Shown: positions 26,530 through 37,024, numbered from the stretch's first letter. The stretch is DNA of 64,000 bases from Blattabacterium cuenoti (GCF_014252015.1 NZ_CP059206.1:1-64000); one strand, 5' to 3'. A program made the numbers and translations. The notes: generated from the sequence alone by a model not told the origin.

Positions 26530-27273
26530 ATGACCTTGAAAACTAATAATATATGTAAAAAATATAAAAATAAATATATAGTAAAAAATGTTTCAATTCG
26601 ATTGAATAAAGGAGAAATAGTAGGATTAATCGGGCCTAATGGTGCAGGAAAAACTACTTTTTTTTATATAATTGTAGGTTTGATTAAACCAGATCAAGGT
26701 AAAATACTCCTTTTTCACAAGGATATTACAGAATATCCAATGTATCAACGTTCCAAAAAAGGAATTGGATATTTAGCTCAAGAACCATCTATATTTAGAA
26801 AATTATCTGTGGAAGATAATATTTTATGCATATTAGAAATGCAAAAAAAAATATCGAATCAAGAAAGAAAAAGAAAGGTAGATCAACTGATTGAGGAATT
26901 AGGATTGCAAAAAATTCGAAAGAATAGAGGAGATCTTATTTCTGGAGGTGAACGAAGACGTACCGAAATTGCTAGATGTTTAGCTATAAATCCTAAATTT
27001 ATTCTTTTAGATGAACCTTTTTCTGGAATAGATCCAATTGCTATAGAAGAATTACAAAAAATAATTTTTTCTCTCAAAAAGAAAAATATAGGAATATTAA
27101 TTACAGATCATAATGTTCAAGAAATTTTTACAATAACAGATCGTATTTACTTAATGTTTAATGGAAAAATTATAAAATATGGATCCACTTCAGAAATTAT
27201 GCGAGATTCTGTAGTTAAAAAAATTTATTTAGGAAATAGAACCATAAATTTTGAAATAAAAAATGAATCATAG
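26530..27273 (+). CDS. lptB: LPS export ABC transporter ATPase LptB
   Basis: LptB energises extraction of LPS from the inner membrane with LptFG. The 247-residue stand-alone ATPase has Walker A GPNGAGKTT at 35-43, the Q-loop LAQEPSIFRKLSVEDNI typical of LptB, signature SGGERRR, Walker B FILLDEPFSGIDP and the switch His in ITDHNVQEIF. The SGGERRR signature and EPSIFRKLSVEDN are diagnostic among stand-alone ABC ATPases. It overlaps the thiamine pyrophosphokinase gene by 11 nt. LptF/LptG are not in this window. Confidence 0.93.
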   Translation: MTLKTNNICKKYKNKYIVKNVSIRLNKGEIVGLIGPNGAGKTTFFYIIVGLIKPDQGKILLFHKDITEYPMYQRSKKGIGYLAQEPSIFRKLSVEDNILCILEMQKKISNQERKRKVDQLIEELGLQKIRKNRGDLISGGERRRTEIARCLAINPKFILLDEPFSGIDPIAIEELQKIIFSLKKKNIGILITDHNVQEIFTITDRIYLMFNGKIIKYGSTSEIMRDSVVKKIYLGNRTINFEIKNES

Positions 27274-27901
27274 ATTTGATGCCGTAGAAGTAGGATTATT
27301 TTTAAATGGAGAAATTCCTCCTTTTTTAGAAAGGGAATTTTCTTTTTATGAAAAAATATTTGCAGTAGATGGGGCTTTTTATTATTTAAATACATTTGGA
27401 ATTTCAGTTGATTATATTATTGGAGATTTTGATTCTCTTTTAAAATTAAAAAAAAATATTCCTTTAGAAACTAATTTATTGAAAACTTATGATCAAAGAT
27501 ATACTGATTTTGATAAAGCCTTAAATATTCTTTATAAAAAAGGATTTTTAAATATAAACGTTTGGGGCGCAAGTGGAATGGAACAAGATCATTTTTTAGG
27601 AAATCTATCTACAGCTTTAAAATATAAAAATAAATTATCTATTATATTTCACGACAAGTATCATTCTTATTTTTTTTCTGATAAAAAAATTTCTTTTTAT
27701 CAGAAAAAAAATAAAAAAGTATCTTTATTTCCTTTTCCTAAAGTAGAAGGATTATACACTCATGGACTTAAATATTCCATAAAAAAAGGCTTATTAAAAA
27801 TAGGAAAAAATATAGGCATCAGAAATGAAGCATATGATATCAATAAAAAGATTGAAATAAATTACAAAAGAGGAGAATTATTAATATTTATAGAAAAATA
27901 A
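27263..27901 (+). CDS. Thiamine diphosphokinase
   Basis: The enzyme pyrophosphorylates thiamine to the cofactor ThDP, which SucA and other 2-oxo acid dehydrogenases need. The 212-residue product has the family motifs KIFAVDGAFYYLNTFGISVDYIIGDFDS (the DGA and GDFDS elements bind ATP-Mg). Then come YTDFDKALNIL, and WGASGMEQDHFLGNLSTAL. The C-terminal thiamine-binding beta domain is present (GLKYSIKKGLLKIGKN). It overlaps lptB by 11 nt and is probably translated from the same mRNA. It converges on mdh with a 1-nt gap. Confidence 0.87.
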   Translation: MNHRFDAVEVGLFLNGEIPPFLEREFSFYEKIFAVDGAFYYLNTFGISVDYIIGDFDSLLKLKKNIPLETNLLKTYDQRYTDFDKALNILYKKGFLNINVWGASGMEQDHFLGNLSTALKYKNKLSIIFHDKYHSYFFSDKKISFYQKKNKKVSLFPFPKVEGLYTHGLKYSIKKGLLKIGKNIGIRNEAYDINKKIEINYKRGELLIFIEK

Positions 27902-27902
27902 A

Positions 27903-28829
27903 TTAAAAATTTTTGAGTTTATCAATCATGTTTTGAACGTGATGGGCAGATGTTTTTAAAAGATTCCTTTCTTTTTGGTTCAATTGTAATTCTATAATTT
28001 TTTCTATTCCAGATTTACCTAAAATCACTGGAACACCTAAATATATATTTTTCAAGCCATACTGACCTTTTAAAAAAGCAGAACAAGGAAAAATACGTTT
28101 AGAATCTTTTAAAATAGCTTCCACTATTTTTACAACAGAGGCGCTAGGAGCCATCCAAGCAGATGTTCCTAATAAATTAACTATTTCTTCTCCCCCTTTT
28201 TTTGTTTTTTCAATAATCGCATTATTTTCTTCTTCTGATAAAAATTCTTTTATAGGAATTCCTGAAACAGATGTATATCTATATAAAGGGACCATTGTAT
28301 CACCATGTCCTCCTAATAATAAAGATTGTATATCAATAGGGGAAATATTTAGTCTTTTTGATAAAAAAAAACGATACCTAGTAGAATCTAATATTCCAGC
28401 CATACCAATTATACGAGAAGAATCTACTTTAGCCGTCATATAACTTACGTATGCCATAACATCCAATGGATTGGATACAATAATAAATTTAGCTTTTGGA
28501 GAAAAAAGGATAGATTTTTTAGTTACAGTTCGAATAATTTCGGCATTTGTATTAACAAGATCATCTCTACTCATTCCAGGTTTTCTTGGAATTCCACAAG
28601 TAATAATGATTATTTCAGAATTTTCGCTTTTTGAATAGTCATTAGTAATTCCAATCACTTCAGTATTCGATTTTATCATAGGAAGCATTTGAGATATATC
28701 TAAACTTTTTCCTTCTGAAAGTTTTTCTCTAACGTCTAACAAAACAATTTTTTTTATTATGTCTTTTTGAGCTAACAGACTAGCAGAAGAAGCGCCTACA
28801 TTTCCTGCTCCAATAATAGTTACTTTCAT
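27903..28829 (-). CDS. mdh: Malate dehydrogenase
   Basis: This NAD-dependent enzyme interconverts malate and oxaloacetate. The 308-residue product is of the LDH-like MDH type: the Rossmann loop TIIGAGNVGASSA at 4-16, substrate loop GIPRKPGMSRDDL with catalytic Arg residues, SNPLDVMAY, and the catalytic His in LLGGHGDTMVPL. It supplies the TCA cycle step that complements sucA, sucB and sucC in the same window. It is transcribed divergently from gcvP across a 72-nt gap. Confidence 0.94.
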   Translation of the reverse strand: MKVTIIGAGNVGASSASLLAQKDIIKKIVLLDVREKLSEGKSLDISQMLPMIKSNTEVIGITNDYSKSENSEIIIITCGIPRKPGMSRDDLVNTNAEIIRTVTKKSILFSPKAKFIIVSNPLDVMAYVSYMTAKVDSSRIIGMAGILDSTRYRFFLSKRLNISPIDIQSLLLGGHGDTMVPLYRYTSVSGIPIKEFLSEEENNAIIEKTKKGGEEIVNLLGTSAWMAPSASVVKIVEAILKDSKRIFPCSAFLKGQYGLKNIYLGVPVILGKSGIEKIIELQLNQKERNLLKTSAHHVQNMIDKLKNF

Positions 28830-28858
28830 TTTATTTTATTTATTAATGCTTATTTAGC

Positions 28859-28866
28859 TAAATTTG
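28859..28866 (+). promoter_or_regulatory. Possible -7 promoter element upstream of gcvP
   Basis: TAAATTTG matches TAnnTTTG and lies 36 nt before the gcvP ATG in the mdh-gcvP intergenic gap. No TTTG -33 box is visible at normal spacing. Confidence 0.3.
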
Positions 28867-28901
28867 TAATCTCTAAAGATAAAACAATTTTTATTCTTTT
28901 T

Positions 28902-31787
28902 ATGAAAGAGAATTACGTAAAAAAATTCTATCACAGACATATAGGACCGTCTCGTGATGAGATTAACAATATGTTGAAAAAATTACAATGTTCTTCTATT
29001 CAAGATTTTTTAAATAAAACTGTACCTAAAGAAATACGTTTAAAAAGAAAATTAAATCTTCCCAATTCTATTTCTGAATATCAATATTTGAATCATATAT
29101 ATAGAATAAGTAAAAAAAATAAAATTTATCGTTCTTATATAGGATTAGGATATAAAAATACTATCACTCCAAGTGTTATTCAAAGAAATATTTTGGAGAA
29201 TCCTGCTTGGTATACACCTTATACTCCTTATCAATCAGAAATATCCCAAGGACGTTTAGAAGCTTTAATTAATTTTCAAACTATGATTTCAGATCTAACC
29301 GGAATGAAAATTAGTAATGCTTCTATGTTGGATGAATCCACAGCAGCAGCTGATGCTATGTTCATGATTTATCAAGAGAAAATCAAGAAAAAACAAATAG
29401 ATAATAATTATTATTTTTTTATTTCAAATGAAATATTTCCACAAACTATTTCTGTTTTAAAAACAAGGTGCTTCGGATTGGGAATACATATCATAAATGA
29501 TTCTCATAAAAATTTAAAAATAAAATATAATAATAAAAAAATATTTGGATTAATAATATCTTATCCTTCTAGTCTAGGGGAAATATATGATTATAGTGAA
29601 ACAGTTGAATATGCAAAAGAACACAATATATCAATAATAGTTTCCACAGACCTTTTATCTTTATCTTTGTTAAAACCTCCTGGAGAATGGGGTGCGGATG
29701 TAGTGATAGGATCCAGTCAATCTTTTGGAATTCCTATGGGATATGGTGGACCTCATGCTGCTTTTTTTTCTACTCATGAACAATATAAACGTTTTCTTCC
29801 CGGAAGAATTATTGGAATATCTGTAGATATAAGAAATAAAAAAGCTTTTCGTATGGCTTTACAAACCAGAGAACAGCATATTAAAAGAGAAAGAGCTACT
29901 TCTAACATTTGTACATCACAAGTGCTACCCGCTATAATGGCTTCTATGTATGCTTTATATCACGGAAAAAAAGGATTGATAGAAATAGCGAAATGTATTC
30001 ATGAATATACTAAAAAATTAGAATTTTTATTGGTTAATAGCATAAATCATCTTGATCAAGTAAATACTTCTTATTTTGATACTATTAGAATTAAAACAGA
30101 TTCCGAAAGTGTAAGTAAAATAAAAAAAGTGTCAGAACGTAAAAAGACTAATTTTAGATATGTAAATGAAAATCATTTAACCATTACTTTAGATGAAACA
30201 ACTTGTCAAAAAGATATAAATCATATTTTATCAATTTTTTACGAGGTATATAATAAAGATAAAAAAACGTATAAAAAAATAAAATATAATAGGAATATTC
30301 GTCATGAATACAAATTTCCTTTTTTTTTGAAAAGAAAATCTGATTTTTTAAAACATAAAGTTTTTAATAAATTTTATTCAGAAAATGAATTGATACGTTA
30401 TGTCAAGAGATTGGAAAAAAAAGACATATCCTTGATTCATTCCATGATTCCACTTGGTTCATGTACTATGAAATTAAATGCTTCTGCGGAATTGTTGTCT
30501 TTAAGTCAACAAGAATGGAGAAATATACATCCTTTTGTTCCTGAAAAACAAGCAATGGGATATCATTTTATTATTAAAAATTTAAAAAAATATTTAAAAG
30601 AAATTACTGGATTTTCTGGAATTTCTTTACAACCAAATTCAGGAGCTCAAGGAGAATATGCTGGACTCATGGTTATAAAACATTATCATCATTCATTAAA
30701 AGAACATCAAAGAAATATAGCATTAATTCCTTCTTCTTCTCATGGAACCAATCCTGCTTCAGCAAATATGGCTGGAATGAAAGTTTTGTTGGTCTCTACA
30801 ACAAATGATGGATCTATTAATAAAAACGATTTGTTAAAAAAAGTAAAAGAAAATAAAAATTCATTATCTGTATTAATGATCACTTATCCTTCCACTTATG
30901 GCATATATGAAAAAAATATTCAGGAAATTATAGATATAATTCATGAAAATGGAGGACAAGTTTATATGGATGGAGCCAACATGAATGCTCAAATAGGATT
31001 AATTAGACCAGCAAATTTAGGTGTAGATGTTTGTCATCTTAATCTTCATAAAACTTTCGCTATTCCTCATGGAGGAGGAGGTCCTGGCATGGGGCCTATT
31101 TGTGTTGCTTCTCATTTAAAACCTTTTCTCCCAAATCATCCCTTTCAAAAACAAGAAAAAAACAAAGAAACATTGACGATTTCCTCTTCTCCATATGGTT
31201 CTTCTTTAATTTTAACAATTTCTTATGCTTATATTCGTCTATTAGGACCATATGGACTTAGAAAATGTACAGAAATATCTGTTTTGAATGCGAATTATAT
31301 CAAAGAAAGATTGAAAAATTTTTATAATATATTATATGTAGGAGAAAACAATACCGTAGCACATGAATTAATTATAGACTGTAGAATTTTTAAACATATG
31401 GAAATAGAAGTTGTAGATATAGCAAAAAGAATGATGGATTATGGATATCATGCACCTACTATATCCTTTCCTGTAGAAGGATGTATGATGATAGAACCTA
31501 CAGAAAGCGAATCTAAAGAAGAATTAGATCATTTTATTGAAACTATGATCAATATAAGACAAGAAATTAAAGAAATTGAATATGGAAAATTTTCAAAAAA
31601 AAATAATGTGTTTAAAAATGCTCCACATAGTATAGATATTTTAACTCAAAATGAATGGAAATATCCTTATAGTAGAGAAAAAGCAGCTTATCCTTTACAT
31701 TGGATTAAAGATAGAAAGTTCTGGCCATCAATAAATCGTATTGATGATGGATATGGAGATAGAAACTTAATATGTACATGTGTGTAA
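28902..31787 (+). CDS. gcvP: Glycine dehydrogenase (decarboxylating), P protein
   Basis: The P protein decarboxylates glycine and loads the aminomethyl group on GcvH. The 961-residue product is the full-length single-chain form with N- and C-terminal aminotransferase-like halves. It carries YHRHIGPSRDEINNML at the N-terminus, GYGGPHAAFFS in the first half, SMIPLGSCTMKLNA, SSSHGTNPASANMAGMK, and the PLP lysine at about K717 in NLHKTFAIPHGGGGPGMGP. It is intact. The other cleavage-system genes (gcvT, gcvH, lpd) are not in the window. The downstream tsaD converges with an 18-nt gap. Confidence 0.96.
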   Translation: MKENYVKKFYHRHIGPSRDEINNMLKKLQCSSIQDFLNKTVPKEIRLKRKLNLPNSISEYQYLNHIYRISKKNKIYRSYIGLGYKNTITPSVIQRNILENPAWYTPYTPYQSEISQGRLEALINFQTMISDLTGMKISNASMLDESTAAADAMFMIYQEKIKKKQIDNNYYFFISNEIFPQTISVLKTRCFGLGIHIINDSHKNLKIKYNNKKIFGLIISYPSSLGEIYDYSETVEYAKEHNISIIVSTDLLSLSLLKPPGEWGADVVIGSSQSFGIPMGYGGPHAAFFSTHEQYKRFLPGRIIGISVDIRNKKAFRMALQTREQHIKRERATSNICTSQVLPAIMASMYALYHGKKGLIEIAKCIHEYTKKLEFLLVNSINHLDQVNTSYFDTIRIKTDSESVSKIKKVSERKKTNFRYVNENHLTITLDETTCQKDINHILSIFYEVYNKDKKTYKKIKYNRNIRHEYKFPFFLKRKSDFLKHKVFNKFYSENELIRYVKRLEKKDISLIHSMIPLGSCTMKLNASAELLSLSQQEWRNIHPFVPEKQAMGYHFIIKNLKKYLKEITGFSGISLQPNSGAQGEYAGLMVIKHYHHSLKEHQRNIALIPSSSHGTNPASANMAGMKVLLVSTTNDGSINKNDLLKKVKENKNSLSVLMITYPSTYGIYEKNIQEIIDIIHENGGQVYMDGANMNAQIGLIRPANLGVDVCHLNLHKTFAIPHGGGGPGMGPICVASHLKPFLPNHPFQKQEKNKETLTISSSPYGSSLILTISYAYIRLLGPYGLRKCTEISVLNANYIKERLKNFYNILYVGENNTVAHELIIDCRIFKHMEIEVVDIAKRMMDYGYHAPTISFPVEGCMMIEPTESESKEELDHFIETMINIRQEIKEIEYGKFSKKNNVFKNAPHSIDILTQNEWKYPYSREKAAYPLHWIKDRKFWPSINRIDDGYGDRNLICTCV

Positions 31788-31805
31788 AGTAAAAGTATAG
31801 TTAAG

Positions 31806-32837
31806 TTAAAATTTTTTAAATTTTGAATATGGAACGGTATGAATAGAATCAAATAAATTTCTTTTATATTTAAATAATCCTGTAATAGCTATCATGGCTC
31901 CATTGTCAGTAGTATATATTTTTTTTGGAATAAAAATTTCACACTTTGTATTCTTTTTTGCGAAAGATATAAATTTTCGTCTAATTTCATAATTAGCGGA
32001 GACACCTCCTGCTAACGCTATTTTATAAATACCTGTTTCTAATATAGCTTTTTGTACTTTTTCTAAAAGTATTTCTGCTGTTATTTTCTGTACAGATGCA
32101 CAAATATCAGATAAATTTTGTTTTATAAATAATGTATTTTTTTTTAATTTTTTTTTTATAAATTGTGAAACGTCGCTTTTGAATCCACTAAAACTAAAGT
32201 CTAGTCCATTTACTACAGGTTTTGAAAAAATAAATTTCTTGTCATTCCCATTTTTAGAAAAAAACTCTATCATAGGTCCACCAGGATAATAAAACCCCAG
32301 TATTCTAGCTATTTTATCTAAACTTTCTCCTACAGAATCATCTAAAGTAGATCCTAATATTTCCATTTGAAAAACATCATTTACTTTTATGATCTGTGTG
32401 TGACCTCCACTTATAACTAAACCTAAAAATGGAAATTCCGGATAAGAATTATTAAGATTTGAATTTTCTATAAAATGAGAAAGTATGTGAGCTTGTATAT
32501 GATTTACTGCTAATAAGGGTATTCCTAATCCCATAGAAAACGATTTTGCAAAAGAAGCTCCTACTAATAATGAACCGATTAATCCAGGTCCTAAAGTAAA
32601 AGATACCGCATCAATTTGATGCGGTTTAATCTTTGCATAAAAAATAGCATCCTGAACTGCTTTTGTCATATTTATATCATGTAATCTTGAAGCTAATTCA
32701 GGAACAACTCCTCCATACTTTTTATGAATCTCTTGATGAATAATAATGTTAGATAATACATTCCTATCTTGAATAATAGAAACTCCTGTATCATCACATG
32801 ATGACTCTATACCAATAATTATAGGTTTATTCTTCAT
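31806..32837 (-). CDS. tsaD: tRNA N6-adenosine threonylcarbamoyltransferase TsaD
   Basis: TsaD transfers threonylcarbamoyl to A37 of ANN-decoding tRNAs. The 343-residue product has the ASKHA fold motifs: GIESSCDDTGVSI at the N-terminus, metal-binding VNHIQAHILSHF, LVISGGHTQI, GESLDKIARILGFYYPGGP and AGGVSANYEIRR. Length is normal. TsaD depends on TsaB, TsaC and TsaE, none of which is in the window. It is transcribed divergently from the TamB-like gene with only 28 nt between starts. Confidence 0.95.
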   Translation of the reverse strand: MKNKPIIIGIESSCDDTGVSIIQDRNVLSNIIIHQEIHKKYGGVVPELASRLHDINMTKAVQDAIFYAKIKPHQIDAVSFTLGPGLIGSLLVGASFAKSFSMGLGIPLLAVNHIQAHILSHFIENSNLNNSYPEFPFLGLVISGGHTQIIKVNDVFQMEILGSTLDDSVGESLDKIARILGFYYPGGPMIEFFSKNGNDKKFIFSKPVVNGLDFSFSGFKSDVSQFIKKKLKKNTLFIKQNLSDICASVQKITAEILLEKVQKAILETGIYKIALAGGVSANYEIRRKFISFAKKNTKCEIFIPKKIYTTDNGAMIAITGLFKYKRNLFDSIHTVPYSKFKKF

Positions 32838-32865
32838 ACATAAAAAAATAACAATATCTTTGAAA

Positions 32866-35800
32866 ATGAATAATGCTTTTTTTCATAAATTAAAAAAAAC
32901 GAGAATCCTGATTTTATTTCTTTTATTAGGATTGTTTTTTTTTTCTATTTATTATAGACATAGGCAAGAAATACAAGAAAAAGCTTCCACATTTTTTTTG
33001 AAAATTTTTTTAAAAAAAATAAAAAATCATTTAAACGAAAAAATATATATAAAAAATGTTTCCATTAATTTTTTAAAAAAAGAACTTATTTTTTATGATG
33101 TAAAAATTATAGACCATCATCGTTTTTCTTTTATTCATCTATCTAAATGTAAAATATCCATTGAAAATTTACTTTATTTTATTCTTTTTAACTCAAAATA
33201 CTTAAAAATAAAAGATATTTTTATTGATAATTCTTCTTTTTTTATAAAAAAATATTTTAAAGAAAAAGAGAATAACATTCTTTTTTTTATCAAATATTTT
33301 TTAATGAGTAAAAAATTAAGGGAACTGAACATTAATTTTGTTACCTGTTCCAAATTAATAATAAGTAAATCTTATTTAGAATATAATAATATTAATAAAT
33401 CTAAACATTTTTTTTCTATTTGTATAAAAAATATTAAAATTGATAATAAAAAAATAAAAGCTTCTGTTTTTTCTTTACAATCTAAATCTAAAGGATTAGT
33501 AAAAAAAGATAAATTTCTTATTATAGAAAATTTATTTTGTAATTTTGTATATCATTATCCTTCTAAATTTTTAATTTACAATCTTTTAATAAAAACTCCT
33601 AATAGTTATTTGAAAGGATATTTTACCATATTTCAATATAAAGAAAATCAAATTCTTTTTCCAAAAATCAATATACAATGTCAAATTTTTGAAGGATCAA
33701 AATTAGGTCAAGATCTAGGAATATTTTTTTATAAAAAATGGAATTTTGATTACAAAGTATTTTTTAGAGGTAGTATTCATGGGAAATTTAATCATAAAGA
33801 AAAAATATTTTTTCTTAATAATGTTTTTATAAAGGATTTACAAGGAAACAAATTGTATGCAGATCAAATTCATATCCTTTATGCAAAAAAAAAATGGAAA
33901 AAAATAAAGTTTTTGAAAACTTTTATTCAGTTTCGTCCTCATGAAATAAAAAAAATAATACCATATAGTTTTTATTATTACAAATTCAAGTTGACGAGAT
34001 TTATTTTAAATCTTAAACAATGTTATATTTACAAAGGAGATATTATATTATCCTTATACGGAAAAAAAAGAAATTTAGAAATAAAAGGAATTGTTAAAAA
34101 TCGTTTTTTTATAGTTCAAATATCAACTTATATTGATTTTTTTAATAATCAATATACAGGTCAAATATCCATAGAAAAAAAATATCTTTCTCTTTTTTTT
34201 GGAAAAAAAACCAATATATTTTGGTTATCGTCAAAAATACAACCTTTCATATATAATAAATTATTGAATTTATATATTATGAATTTCAAAGGAAATTTGT
34301 ATAATTTTTTTGTAACTCTATTATTTTCTAATTCTCATTCAGGGTATAAAATGTATTTCACAGGAAAAATATTTTCCCATTTTCAAAAAATATGTATTAA
34401 CGTATATGATAAAAATAAAAAAAATATAAAAATAATATTCCTAAATAATAAAAATCAGTCTTTTCAAAAGATTAGCATAAATATATATGATATGATTATT
34501 GGTCATATTTATGGATGTTTGAAATGGAAAAATTTATTCAAAATTTCTTGTTTAAAAGATTCATCTAAATATATAAACTTTGATTTTTTAATTAAGAAAT
34601 CTTTTTTTGATTTTATAAAACCAGTAAAAAATGAAAATATATTTTCTGATATTCAAATTTCAGGAGAAAAAAGAGATAATGCATTCAAAATGATTTTTCA
34701 CACAAAAAAAATGCAATTAAATGAAATTTCTTTTGATAAATTGTTTGTCATGGTGGATTATTCTTTAAAAAAAAGAATGAAAATTCATGTAGAAAAAATA
34801 ATTTTTAAAAAATTTTTTTCAAAGAAAATAAATATATCTGTTTTAAATCAAAAAAATTTTTGGATAATAAATTCTAATTTCTTTTTTAAATTAAAAAAAC
34901 AAGAATATAAAGAACAAATACTAAATTTTTTTTGCAAAAAAAAAGGTAATTTTTTAATGTGTTATCCTTTTCTTTCTAAATTAAATATAAATGGCTATGA
35001 TTGGCTAACTGACTACAATTATCATAATTTAGGTATTATTAAAATAGATTTAATACATAAAAAATATATTATTGATAATATTATTTTATTCTCAGACTCT
35101 AAAAAACAAAAAATTGTTATTAATACAAATTATGTTAAAAACAAACAAAAAATATTTCAATTTTATCTTGAAAATGTCCAATTAAAAAAAATCATACTTA
35201 ATAAAAATTTAAATATCAATGGTTTTGCTAATGGCTTTTTTTTATGTAAAAATATTTCTAATCAAATAGAACCCAATATCAATATAATAATTAAAAATTT
35301 TTCAATTGAAAAAACTATTTTAGGAAATTTTTACATTTTTTCTTTTCAAAAAAAGAAGAAGAATTATGAAATTAATGGAATTATTAAAAAAGATTCTGAG
35401 AATATTTTGAAAATATTTGGAAATATTAGAAATGAATCAAAAAATCAATCAAAACTTAATTTGGATATAATGATTCAAAACTTTAAAATAGATAATTTTT
35501 CTTCTTTTTGGAAAAAAATGAATCTTGAAGTAAGAGGTACTTTGACAGGAAAAATCCAAATTTTTGGATCTTTGTATGATCTTCATTACTTTGGTAAAGT
35601 AGAAATTAAAAAATTTGGAATCAAAATTAATTCTTCAAATACGAATTATGAGATTAAAAATACAGCTTATATAGATATTTTTTCTAAATCTTGCATATTA
35701 TCCAATTCTTGTTTTGTAGATACTAAATATAATACGAAAGGCTATATTAATGGTTTTTTTTCACATAAAAATCTTATTCAATGGCGTTTAATAAAATTAT

Positions 35801-36669
35801 CTATCAATACAAAAAATTTACTTGTTTTAGATTCATATGAGAAACAAAATAATTTTTTATTTGGAAAAATATTTACTCATGGAAAAATTCAAATAATAAA
35901 AAAAGAAAATACAAATAAAATTTGTATTTCTATGAACAATGGAAAAATTTTGAATACTTCTTATTTATATATTAATCCTTTAAAATATAATAAGAAAGAT
36001 ATATCCAAATTGAATAATTTAAAAAGAAAAAAAGAAAATCATTATTCGTTATTAATAGATATAAAAACTATCATAAATGAAAATACTAAAGTATCAATAT
36101 TTTTAGATAAAAATCATTTTATTCAACTCAGGGGAGGAGGTTTTCTTTTTATAGAAAAAAAATACGAAAAAAATGTACAAACTAGTGGTACTTTCTTTGT
36201 AAAAGACGGATTATATCATTATTATAATAATGAAAAGATTCCGATAAAATTAGAAAGAAAATTCAAAATAAAACCAGGAGGATTTATTACTTGGAAAAAT
36301 GATTTTTATCAATCAAATATTAATTTGATCGCTTATGATACTAAATATGTATTCAATTACATTGAATATATAGATTTTATAAAAAAATCACAATATGATA
36401 AAAATATGGTATTTACAGAATTAAGAATTCATATTTTTGGTAAAATACAAAAACCTAATATTAATATAGAAATTTTACTTCCTGAAAGTAAAGAAGATCT
36501 TCAAAAAAAATTATCAGAAAAACTGAATTCTTTCGAGGAAAAAACAATGCAATTTATATCTATTCTAATATTAGGAAAATTTTTCTTAAAAAATGATATT
36601 ATAAAAAACTTTTTATATTTTTCTATATATGAAATTTTTTTAAAAAAATTAAAACATATATTATTATAA
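32866..36669 (+). CDS. tamB: TamB-like translocation/assembly module protein (AsmA/DUF490 family)
   Basis: TamB-type proteins span the periplasm as lipid-binding beta-taco bridges involved in outer-membrane lipid or protein transport. The roughly 1267-residue product has one N-terminal signal anchor (ILILFLLLGLFFFSIYY). Very long AT-codon-rich repetitive beta-strand sequence follows, ending in a C-terminal DUF490-like domain (TSGTFFVKDGLYHYYNN, KIKPGGFITWKND, LRIHIFGKIQKPNINIEILLPESKEDL). I prefer the ATG at 32866; an in-frame TTG six nt upstream is an alternative. It is shorter than free-living flavobacterial homologues. The function is family-based; the middle region is weakly conserved. 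Confidence 0.8.
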   Translation: MNNAFFHKLKKTRILILFLLLGLFFFSIYYRHRQEIQEKASTFFLKIFLKKIKNHLNEKIYIKNVSINFLKKELIFYDVKIIDHHRFSFIHLSKCKISIENLLYFILFNSKYLKIKDIFIDNSSFFIKKYFKEKENNILFFIKYFLMSKKLRELNINFVTCSKLIISKSYLEYNNINKSKHFFSICIKNIKIDNKKIKASVFSLQSKSKGLVKKDKFLIIENLFCNFVYHYPSKFLIYNLLIKTPNSYLKGYFTIFQYKENQILFPKINIQCQIFEGSKLGQDLGIFFYKKWNFDYKVFFRGSIHGKFNHKEKIFFLNNVFIKDLQGNKLYADQIHILYAKKKWKKIKFLKTFIQFRPHEIKKIIPYSFYYYKFKLTRFILNLKQCYIYKGDIILSLYGKKRNLEIKGIVKNRFFIVQISTYIDFFNNQYTGQISIEKKYLSLFFGKKTNIFWLSSKIQPFIYNKLLNLYIMNFKGNLYNFFVTLLFSNSHSGYKMYFTGKIFSHFQKICINVYDKNKKNIKIIFLNNKNQSFQKISINIYDMIIGHIYGCLKWKNLFKISCLKDSSKYINFDFLIKKSFFDFIKPVKNENIFSDIQISGEKRDNAFKMIFHTKKMQLNEISFDKLFVMVDYSLKKRMKIHVEKIIFKKFFSKKINISVLNQKNFWIINSNFFFKLKKQEYKEQILNFFCKKKGNFLMCYPFLSKLNINGYDWLTDYNYHNLGIIKIDLIHKKYIIDNIILFSDSKKQKIVINTNYVKNKQKIFQFYLENVQLKKIILNKNLNINGFANGFFLCKNISNQIEPNINIIIKNFSIEKTILGNFYIFSFQKKKKNYEINGIIKKDSENILKIFGNIRNESKNQSKLNLDIMIQNFKIDNFSSFWKKMNLEVRGTLTGKIQIFGSLYDLHYFGKVEIKKFGIKINSSNTNYEIKNTAYIDIFSKSCILSNSCFVDTKYNTKGYINGFFSHKNLIQWRLIKLSINTKNLLVLDSYEKQNNFLFGKIFTHGKIQIIKKENTNKICISMNNGKILNTSYLYINPLKYNKKDISKLNNLKRKKENHYSLLIDIKTIINENTKVSIFLDKNHFIQLRGGGFLFIEKKYEKNVQTSGTFFVKDGLYHYYNNEKIPIKLERKFKIKPGGFITWKNDFYQSNINLIAYDTKYVFNYIEYIDFIKKSQYDKNMVFTELRIHIFGKIQKPNINIEILLPESKEDLQKKLSEKLNSFEEKTMQFISILILGKFFLKNDIIKNFLYFSIYEIFLKKLKHILL

Positions 36670-37024
36670 ATGAAATTAATCAATTTATAAAAAAATATAG
36701 TATTCCAAATATTAAGAATCATTGTTTCTACTATAATTTTTATTTATCAAAGATTATAGTTTTTTCATTAAAAATGCAATATATATATAATGTGTTAATT
36801 TATTGTTTAAAATAACAATTTGATAAAATCAACATAAAATTATTCATATCAAACTACAAACTAAATTAACTGAAAATAAATTTTAAAAAATATGAAATTA
36901 TTTTCGATATAGAATGAATACTAATATATTAGAAAATAAGAACCTATTTCTTCAAAAGAAAGTTTTGTATCTTGATATTTTTAATACCTTTATTTAAAAA
37001 AAACAATAATAAAAATATAAAACA
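36670..37024. other. 355-nt gene-free stretch before the lrp-like gene
   Basis: This extremely AT-rich stretch holds no convincing ORF, tRNA or hairpin terminator. The only structure I can support is a promoter-like pair near its right end, listed separately. It is the longest spacer in the window without an RNA gene and may be the remains of a deleted gene. Confidence 0.6.
36964..36992 (+). promoter_or_regulatory. Candidate promoter of the lrp-like gene
   Basis: TTTG (36964-36967), a 17-nt spacer and TACCTTTA (36985-36992) resemble the Bacteroidetes -33/-7 pattern, with one mismatch in the last base. The gene starts at 37025, which leaves a leader of about 25 nt. Confidence 0.4.

Noticed and set aside
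26883-27077. A minus-strand 64-residue frame within lptB.
   Set aside because: It is antisense to the signature and Walker B region of an intact gene.
36501-36722. A minus-strand frame of 73 residues at the end of the TamB-like gene.
   Set aside because: It is mostly antisense to the conserved DUF490-like C-terminus and is rich in Phe/Ile/Asn as expected by chance.
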